Of a stretch of 15,534 bases of DNA, positions 7,257-15,534 are shown piece after piece. The notes below the pieces were generated by a model. It was not told where the DNA came from. It searched no databases and was given only the letters and a program-made list of their open reading frames with translations. Origin of the DNA: Planctomycetota bacterium (GTDB lineage Bacteria; Planctomycetota; UBA1135; UBA2386); assembly GCA_020425885.1 (NCBI GenBank), contig JAGQRA010000377.1:1-15534 (forward strand). Reading direction: 5' to 3'. The position numbers were made by a program, and so were the translations under genes. Position 1 is the first letter of the stretch, and each line of letters begins with the position of its first letter.

Positions 7257-9275
7257 ATGCGTACCTTCCTTCCGGCACTCGTCCTCGGCGTCGCGCTGGT
7301 GACCGATCTCCCCGCTCAGTTCCACACCATCGGCCTCGGCTGCGGGATTCCGGCACCGGTGCTGCTGCCGACCGTCGGCACCCGCCTCGACAGCGGGCTG
7401 CCCTATTCGCTGACGTGCTGGAATGCGCCCGCCGGCAACCCGGGCTTCCTGGCGTTCGGGTTCGCCGCCACCGGCGGCATTCCGCTCGACGCCTACGGCC
7501 TGCCCGGCTGTCTGCTGCATACCAACCCGGTCGTCACCGTGCTGATGACCTCGGCGGGGCACACGGCCGAGGGCACGCTGACGATGCCGGTCGTTCCCGG
7601 CGGTCTCACCCTCTACGCCCAAGCGGCGATGATCGCGCCGGGGGCCAACGCCGCCGGCGTGGTCATGAGCAGCGCCGGCCGGGTCGTGATCGATCCGTGG
7701 TGCACTGCCGACGAGCATGTCGCGACGGCGGCCAACGTCGTCTCGAACTTCACGGTGCTCGACATTCCCGAACTCAACGGCGCCGCCGATGCCGTGTTCA
7801 TGGCGCGGCAGCTCGACGCCAACCCCAAGGAGATCGGCGTCTGGTTCGATCCGTCCCGTGATCGCTGGACGATCTTCAACGAAGACGGATCGCCGATGCC
7901 GCAGCAGAGCCGGTTCGTGATCATGCAGGCGAACAGCCGCGCCCAGCAGTTCCAATGGCGGGCCGTGCCGAGCAACACCTTCGGGCATTGGGTGCGCATC
8001 CAGCACCCTGCGCTCGACGGCCGACCGGCGGCAAAGGTTCACGTCACCAAGCTCTACCGCAGCGGGGCAGGCATCGCCGGTCTGCACCTTCCGCCGATCG
8101 GCGTCTGGTACGACGGCACCCATTGGAACATCTTCAACCAGAACTTCGCACCGATGCCGAGCGCGGCGGCGTTCATGGTGCTCGTCGACGACGACGATCT
8201 CGACAGCATCGCCTCGATGACCGTCACCAACACCTCGGGACCGGACATCTACCTCGGCGCCGAAGACGCCGAGTACCAGCAGAATCCCCGGGCCTATCCG
8301 ATCGTCACCCAGAACTGGAATCCGCCCGGCAGCGGTGGCGTCTACAACGACAGCCGCGTCTGCGCCGACTTCGAGTGGATCCCGATCTTCCAATCCGGTG
8401 GCTGGTATGTCAGGAACGACGGCGCGACGGCGATTCCCGTCGGGGCGTCGTTCAACGTCTTCAGCGTCGACTGGACGCCGCAGAGTCAGTGGTACGACGT
8501 CACCCACGGCAGCATCTTCGGTGGCATCACCATCGCCAACCCGGGAATGCCGGCGAGCTGGTACCTCACCACGCTGGTCTGGAATCCCGGTGGCGTGGCG
8601 GTCGGCGTCTACAACGACCATGAAGCTTCGGCCTCCTACCTGTACACCGTCGGCAACCCGGCGTACTGGTATCTGGGCAACATCGACGGCACGGCGATGC
8701 CGAACGCTGTCAGCTACAACGTCGTACACGTCAATCGCACAGCCGATGGGCGTGTCGTCGAGGCCTCGGCGGCCAATACCATCGGGGCCGACCTCGTGAT
8801 CGACTTCGCGCCGATCAACGGCGATCCGGATGCCGTTGCCTTCCTGCAGGCGACCGCGCCCGCGACCTACGGCCTCAGCGTCGATCACCCGACCGGCCTA
8901 GTCTACTCGACGAGTCTCGGCAGGTGGCTGGTGCGCAATCTCGACGGCGCGCCGATGGCTGCCGGAGCCCGCTTCATCCTCGTCGTCGGCAACGCCGAGC
9001 TGTCATCGAATTGCCGTTGGTTCACGCACACCGTCACCGCATCGAACCTCGGCAGCTCACCGAGCCTGACCCACATCCGCCACCCGCTGCTCGACGGCAA
9101 TCCGAGCGCCAGGTGTGTCGTCACCCGCGTCGTCGGCAGCGGCGGCGCCGTCAGTCAGTATCCGATCGGCGTCTACTACTCGAGCGTCACCAATGCCTGG
9201 GCCATCCATCATCAGGCTTTGACGCATCGGATGCCGATCGGCGCCAGGTTCCACGTGCTGGTCGAAGGCACGTGA
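7257..9275 (+). CDS. Secreted protein with six GV-Y/W...MP-x-GA-x-F repeats
   Basis: A 672-residue exported protein. The ATG at 7257 opens a signal peptide (MRTFLPALVLGVALV, likely cut after LPA at 20); the open frame extends far upstream, but only as out-of-frame sequence over the preceding gene. Residues about 23-148 are the shared beta domain (IGLGCGIPAP...), here N-terminal instead of at the usual C-terminus. Then come six repeats of about 65-80 residues (about 160-224, 235-310, 322-404, 415-491, 503-577, 590-669). Their pattern is NPxAxxxVTxxWNPGG, GVYND or IGVWYD, WxIxNxDGxxMPxGAxFxV. I recognise this as a bacterial domain of unknown function (possibly the one called DUF7452; not checked). 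It has no enzyme motifs. A surface or matrix binding role is a guess. It ends 5 bp from the convergent ECF sigma gene. Confidence 0.88.
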   Translation: MRTFLPALVLGVALVTDLPAQFHTIGLGCGIPAPVLLPTVGTRLDSGLPYSLTCWNAPAGNPGFLAFGFAATGGIPLDAYGLPGCLLHTNPVVTVLMTSAGHTAEGTLTMPVVPGGLTLYAQAAMIAPGANAAGVVMSSAGRVVIDPWCTADEHVATAANVVSNFTVLDIPELNGAADAVFMARQLDANPKEIGVWFDPSRDRWTIFNEDGSPMPQQSRFVIMQANSRAQQFQWRAVPSNTFGHWVRIQHPALDGRPAAKVHVTKLYRSGAGIAGLHLPPIGVWYDGTHWNIFNQNFAPMPSAAAFMVLVDDDDLDSIASMTVTNTSGPDIYLGAEDAEYQQNPRAYPIVTQNWNPPGSGGVYNDSRVCADFEWIPIFQSGGWYVRNDGATAIPVGASFNVFSVDWTPQSQWYDVTHGSIFGGITIANPGMPASWYLTTLVWNPGGVAVGVYNDHEASASYLYTVGNPAYWYLGNIDGTAMPNAVSYNVVHVNRTADGRVVEASAANTIGADLVIDFAPINGDPDAVAFLQATAPATYGLSVDHPTGLVYSTSLGRWLVRNLDGAPMAAGARFILVVGNAELSSNCRWFTHTVTASNLGSSPSLTHIRHPLLDGNPSARCVVTRVVGSGGAVSQYPIGVYYSSVTNAWAIHHQALTHRMPIGARFHVLVEGT

Positions 9276-9280
9276 GGCAG

Positions 9281-9874
9281 CTACTCCGGAAGCTGGCCGT
9301 CGGCGGAGTCGTCGCGCTCCAGGATCATGCCGAGCCGGGTGACGGCGCGGCCGAGGACGCTGCGCACGGCCGCCACGGTGCGACCGAGGTGTTCGGCGAT
9401 GTCGGCGTGGGGCATGCGGACGATGCGCGCCAGCACGAGGATCTCGCGATAGTCCTCTGGCAGCTGCAGCAGCGCCGCTTCGAGGCGCTCGATCTCCTCC
9501 TGGCCCATCACCTCACGGCTCGGCGACAGTCCGTCGTAGACCGCCCCATCGGGCAGCTCGACCTGACGGCGGGCATCGCGCTTGTCGCGGGCGAAGAATC
9601 TGGCCCGTTGCCGCAGCTTGTTCAGCGCCGCGTTCAGCAGCCAGCCGAGGAGCGCTCCCTCGCCGCGGAATTCGAAGCGCTCGCGTTCCTCGAGCAGCTC
9701 GCGGCACACCGACTGGACGACGTCGATCGAGGCCTCGTGCCGGCGCAGTCCGGGTCCCATGTGCACGCGCACGTAGGCATGCAGCCGCGGCAGGAACCGT
9801 GCGATGAGCCCGTCGATGGCGTTCTCGTCACCGGCGCTGGCGTCGCGCTGCAGTCGATCGAAGTCCTCGCTCAC
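9281..9874 (-). CDS. ECF-family RNA polymerase sigma factor
   Basis: A 197-residue ECF sigma factor that would direct RNA polymerase to a special promoter set. Region 2 spans about 20-100: DVVQSVCREL (51-60) is the core-binding helix, and FRGEGALLGWLLNAALNKLRQ with RARFFARDKRDARR is the -10 recognition part. An acidic linker follows. Region 4 spans about 125-185, with LPEDYREILVLARI and the helix-turn-helix MPHADIAEHLGRTVAAVRSVLGRA. This type is abundant in planctomycetes. The GTG at 9872-9874 is the only sensible start, because an in-frame TAG lies 4 codons upstream. There is no strong Shine-Dalgarno. No anti-sigma gene is adjacent. The divergent neighbour is a Ser/Thr kinase, as expected for kinase-linked ECF groups, where phosphorylation replaces anti-sigma control (for example EcfP/PknT in Vibrio). 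The shared upstream region is 9875-10033. Confidence 0.93.
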   Translation of the reverse strand: MSEDFDRLQRDASAGDENAIDGLIARFLPRLHAYVRVHMGPGLRRHEASIDVVQSVCRELLEERERFEFRGEGALLGWLLNAALNKLRQRARFFARDKRDARRQVELPDGAVYDGLSPSREVMGQEEIERLEAALLQLPEDYREILVLARIVRMPHADIAEHLGRTVAAVRSVLGRAVTRLGMILERDDSADGQLPE

Positions 9875-10033
9875 GGCGACATGCTAACGGGGCTTCGGCC
9901 CGGACCGCCGCGCGTGCCTGGTTTCGCGCGTCGCACTCGTCGGTGGTGGCGGTTTCCGGCCCCTGGTTGCGTGGCGAACTCCGGCGGTCGGATCGCTGTC
10001 GAGTAGGATTCCTCGATCGCGTCCACCGACGAC
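9875..10033. promoter_or_regulatory. Divergent upstream region of sigma factor and kinase
   Basis: This 159-bp gap must hold the start signals of both divergent genes. The only recurring pattern I see is AGGATTCC at 10005-10012, 21 bases before the kinase ATG. It also occurs in the leader upstream of 7257 (AGGATTCC, 7214-7221), and a weaker form, AGAATCC, precedes 4666. It could be part of a promoter read by the local ECF factor, but three partial matches are weak evidence. Confidence 0.25.
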
Positions 10034-13255
<3,222 letters not shown>

Positions 13256-13276
13256 GCGTCGCCGAGAGGCCACCGT

Positions 13277-15534
13277 TCAGGGCAGGAACGTCAGCTTCAC
13301 CGTGTTGCTGACGTGGTCGACGCCGAGGTTGTTGCCGAGCACGATGAAGGCGTGATGGACGGCGGTACCGATCAGGCTCGGGTCGTTGACCGGGCCGAGC
13401 ACGAGCGCCGAGGTGGCCTCGCCATTGGCGTCGAGCTGGCCGAAGCTGTTCGGATAGTGCGACGTGTTCGCCAGCTGCACACTCATGGCGAGCCAGAGAT
13501 CGGCGTTGAGCGGTACGTGGGCGTTGCCGAGCGTGATGCCGGGCGTCGTCGCCTGCGCGCCGGCGAGGAAGTACTGCTTGCCGGCGTGCTGGCTGCCGGC
13601 GGCGAGGCGGAAGTCCTGGCGGCCGCCGGTGGCGACCGAGATGCCGGTCTGGTCGCGGAACAGCGTGCGCTGCACTCCCTTCAGCAGCGTGAACGAATCC
13701 TCGACGCCGCCGTAGCCGAGGAACGTCGCGTCGAGGCGGTCGCCATCGACGTCGATCACCAGCGAGCCGAGGCGGTCGAGGCTGCGGCACATCACCGGAT
13801 GGTTGAGCGCGCCACCCGTCGCGATGCTGGCGTTGCCGGCGACGATGTAGACCGCGCCCTCGTGCGCCGCCGGGCCAATGCTCGGCTTGGCGTAGGTGCC
13901 GTCACCCTGGGCGCTGCCGTCGCCCCGGTCCAGGATCATGCTCGGCTGCAGGGTCGCGCTCAGGCCGTAGTGCCCGTCGACCAGATAGGAGCGTTCGTAG
14001 CAGTGGCTGTGGCCGCCGAGGACCAGGTCGACGCCGCCGGCCTCGAGGATCGGCAACGCCACCTGACGCATGTCGATCATGCGGCCGCCGCTGTCGGTCG
14101 GCGAGTCGCTGTCGTGCGAGCCGAAGGTGTACGGCGGGTGATGCCAGTAGGCGATGATCCAGCGCGCCGAGGTCGCGGCGAGGTCGGCGGTGAGCCACGT
14201 CATCATGGCGCCGGCCGCGGTGCGGTTGCTGTGCATCGAGTCGAGGCAGATGAAGTGCACGTGGCCGCGATCGAACGAGTAGTAGGCCTCGGTCCCGCTC
14301 GGCAGGCCGCCGGCCTCGCCGGTCTTCGGCAGCGTGAAGATGCCGAAGTAGACGCCGTCCTGGCGCACCGAGTTGGCGCTGGCGGCGTCGTGGTTGCCGA
14401 ACGTCGACCAGCTGAAGGTGTCGCGCAGGATGCCGCCGTAGGCGTCGAACATGCCGTTCTGGTACTCGGCGTCGGTGCCGTAGAGGTAGGCGTTGTCGCC
14501 GAGCAGCAGCATCATGTCGGCCGGCCGCGTCAGCGCCGCCGCGGCGAGGTACTGATCGCGCACCTCGAGCTGCTCGCGATTGCCGAACCCGGAATCGCCG
14601 ACCGCCCAGATGCTCAGCGGCCGCACCGCGCCGGCCGGCGGCAGCGTCGTCAACGTGAAGTCCGCGCCCGGCGTCGTCAGCATGCCGTTGCCGTCGCCGA
14701 CCGCGTAGCGGTAGCTCGTCTCGGGCTGCAGTCCGGTCACGGTGGCGGTGTGTTCGGTGGTCAGCTGGGCCGAGAAGTAGGCCTGCTGCAACGTCGTCGC
14801 CGAGCTGCCGAGCCAGAGCCGGGTCGCGCTCGGCTGATCGGTGCGCCAGCGCACCGTGGCGCCGGTCGGCGTGCCGTTCTGCAGGTAGGGGCCGCGCACG
14901 AGCTCGGTCGCGGCGAGGCCGGTCTCGAGCTCGAGGTCGAAGCTGATGTCCGAACTCGTCGCCGAGTGCTGATGCACCTCGACGGCGAGCAGGTTGCGGC
15001 CCGTTCGCAGGTGTCGCGACGACAGCGAGAACGTGCGCCAGGCCGACTCCGCGGCGCCGCCGACTCCGGCCGCCGCCAGCCGCCAGTGGGCCATCGGGCC
15101 GTTGGCGATGTTGCAACGGGCGACCTCGATGCCGTTGAGGTAGATGACGGCGGCGTCGTCGACGAGCAGCCGGATGCGGACGATGTCGGGCAGCGCGCTG
15201 GCCGGGACCGTGAACCCGTGGCGGAAGTACACCGCCGACCAGCGCGCCGTCGCCGGACCGCCGTTGATGACGGTCGCCTCGTCGCCATCGCCGAAGCCGA
15301 GCTGCGCCGGTCCCGAGCTCCAGTTCGAGTCGGCGAAGCCGGGCTGCATCCACGTGACGCCCGGGAACGTGCCGCTGTCCTCGTAGAGCCAGGTGGCACC
15401 GCGCGGCACCAGCATCAAGGACGGGGGAGGTGGCAGCGGTGTGGTCGCGGCATTCGTGGCGGCCGTCGACGGCGGTGCGGTCGACGCGGCCGGCTGTGGT
15501 GGCGCCGAGGGCGATGCTGATGGAACGAGAGCGA
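13277..15534 (-). CDS. Secreted purple-acid-phosphatase-like metallophosphoesterase, 5'-truncated
   Basis: The reading frame stays open from the TTG-ATG at 15413-15418 to the right edge, adding at least 38 residues (ALVPSASPSAPPQPAAS..., then PLPPPPS). The real start and signal peptide are therefore outside the window. Taking the 15418 codon as residue 1: a beta-jelly-roll-like domain spans about 5-167 (LGFGDGDEATV, DDAAVIYLNG, LAVEVHQ). An Fn3-like PAP N-terminal domain spans about 172-260. The metallophosphoesterase domain spans about 266-575, with GDSG (274-277), GDNAY (307-311), GNHD (341-344), HHPPY (426-430) and GGHSHCYER (468-476). These are the five PAP metal-ligand motifs, including the Tyr of GDxxY. 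A C-terminal beta domain spans about 600-713. It probably hydrolyses phosphate esters outside the cytoplasm; the substrate is unknown. It is convergent with the kinase gene, 21 bp apart. Confidence 0.92.
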   Translation of the reverse strand, partial: ALVPSASPSAPPQPAASTAPPSTAATNAATTPLPPPPSLMLVPRGATWLYEDSGTFPGVTWMQPGFADSNWSSGPAQLGFGDGDEATVINGGPATARWSAVYFRHGFTVPASALPDIVRIRLLVDDAAVIYLNGIEVARCNIANGPMAHWRLAAAGVGGAAESAWRTFSLSSRHLRTGRNLLAVEVHQHSATSSDISFDLELETGLAATELVRGPYLQNGTPTGATVRWRTDQPSATRLWLGSSATTLQQAYFSAQLTTEHTATVTGLQPETSYRYAVGDGNGMLTTPGADFTLTTLPPAGAVRPLSIWAVGDSGFGNREQLEVRDQYLAAAALTRPADMMLLLGDNAYLYGTDAEYQNGMFDAYGGILRDTFSWSTFGNHDAASANSVRQDGVYFGIFTLPKTGEAGGLPSGTEAYYSFDRGHVHFICLDSMHSNRTAAGAMMTWLTADLAATSARWIIAYWHHPPYTFGSHDSDSPTDSGGRMIDMRQVALPILEAGGVDLVLGGHSHCYERSYLVDGHYGLSATLQPSMILDRGDGSAQGDGTYAKPSIGPAAHEGAVYIVAGNASIATGGALNHPVMCRSLDRLGSLVIDVDGDRLDATFLGYGGVEDSFTLLKGVQRTLFRDQTGISVATGGRQDFRLAAGSQHAGKQYFLAGAQATTPGITLGNAHVPLNADLWLAMSVQLANTSHYPNSFGQLDANGEATSALVLGPVNDPSLIGTAVHHAFIVLGNNLGVDHVSNTVKLTFLP

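Noticed and set aside
3880..7356. A 1158-residue open frame antisense to the kinase C-terminus and the six-repeat secreted protein
   Set aside because: Its translation is Arg/Asp/Gly-rich low-complexity sequence without domains, and it lies opposite well-supported genes. Long antisense frames are expected at this GC content.
9278..9295. CAGCT-N8-AGCTG as a bidirectional terminator between the convergent genes
   Set aside because: Only a 5-bp stem, overlapping the stop region of the sigma gene, with no T-tract on either strand.
13313..15520. A 735-residue plus-strand frame opposite the metallophosphoesterase
   Set aside because: Ala/Val/Arg/Glu-rich mirror translation without motifs; the minus strand has all PAP metal-ligand motifs.

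Overview
The window is GC-rich, densely coding bacterial DNA, most likely from a planctomycete. That assignment is an inference from gene content: an ECF sigma factor is divergent from a membrane-anchored Ser/Thr kinase with WD40-type repeats, there is an ELWRTDGT-repeat protein, and several secreted proteins share a beta-rich domain of about 110-130 residues with a Y/L-G-x-G-C start. No tRNA, rRNA, CRISPR array, insertion sequence or integrase was seen. No gene-free stretch exceeds 200 bp.

Region by region: (1) 3-938, the 3' part of a secreted ELWRTDGT-repeat protein, cut by the left edge. (2) 954-1935, minus strand, a compact two-gene photoreceptor operon. A photoactive-yellow-protein-like PAS protein with an N-terminal Cys4/His metal-binding-like module is followed 4 bp later by a stand-alone BLUF flavin photoreceptor. 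(3) 2124-4554, plus strand, divergent from the photoreceptors: a membrane sensor histidine kinase (TM, Cache-like sensor, TM, PAS, HisKA, HATPase) whose reading frame is broken by a +1 shift inside the PAS domain near 3630. (4) 4666-7188 and 7257-9275, plus strand: two large secreted proteins, each with six degenerate tandem repeats and one copy of the shared beta domain. They also share an upstream sequence motif with identical internal spacing. (5) 9281-9874, minus strand, an ECF sigma factor, divergent from 10034-13255, a Ser/Thr kinase with TM and beta-propeller. (6) 13277 to the right edge, minus strand, a secreted purple-acid-phosphatase-like metallophosphoesterase with an extra N-terminal beta domain and a Pro/Ala-rich stalk. 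Its true start lies outside the window.

How it may work together (inference): the PYP-like and BLUF proteins have no output domain and would have to signal through partners. The divergent histidine kinase is the closest candidate, if it is functional. The ECF factor and the adjacent transmembrane kinase look like a phosphorylation-linked transcription switch. The large exported proteins around them are plausible envelope or surface products. The standout is the blue-light locus: two unrelated photoreceptor folds, one using a Cys-linked chromophore in its family and one using flavin, in one tight operon, both with their key photochemical residues intact.
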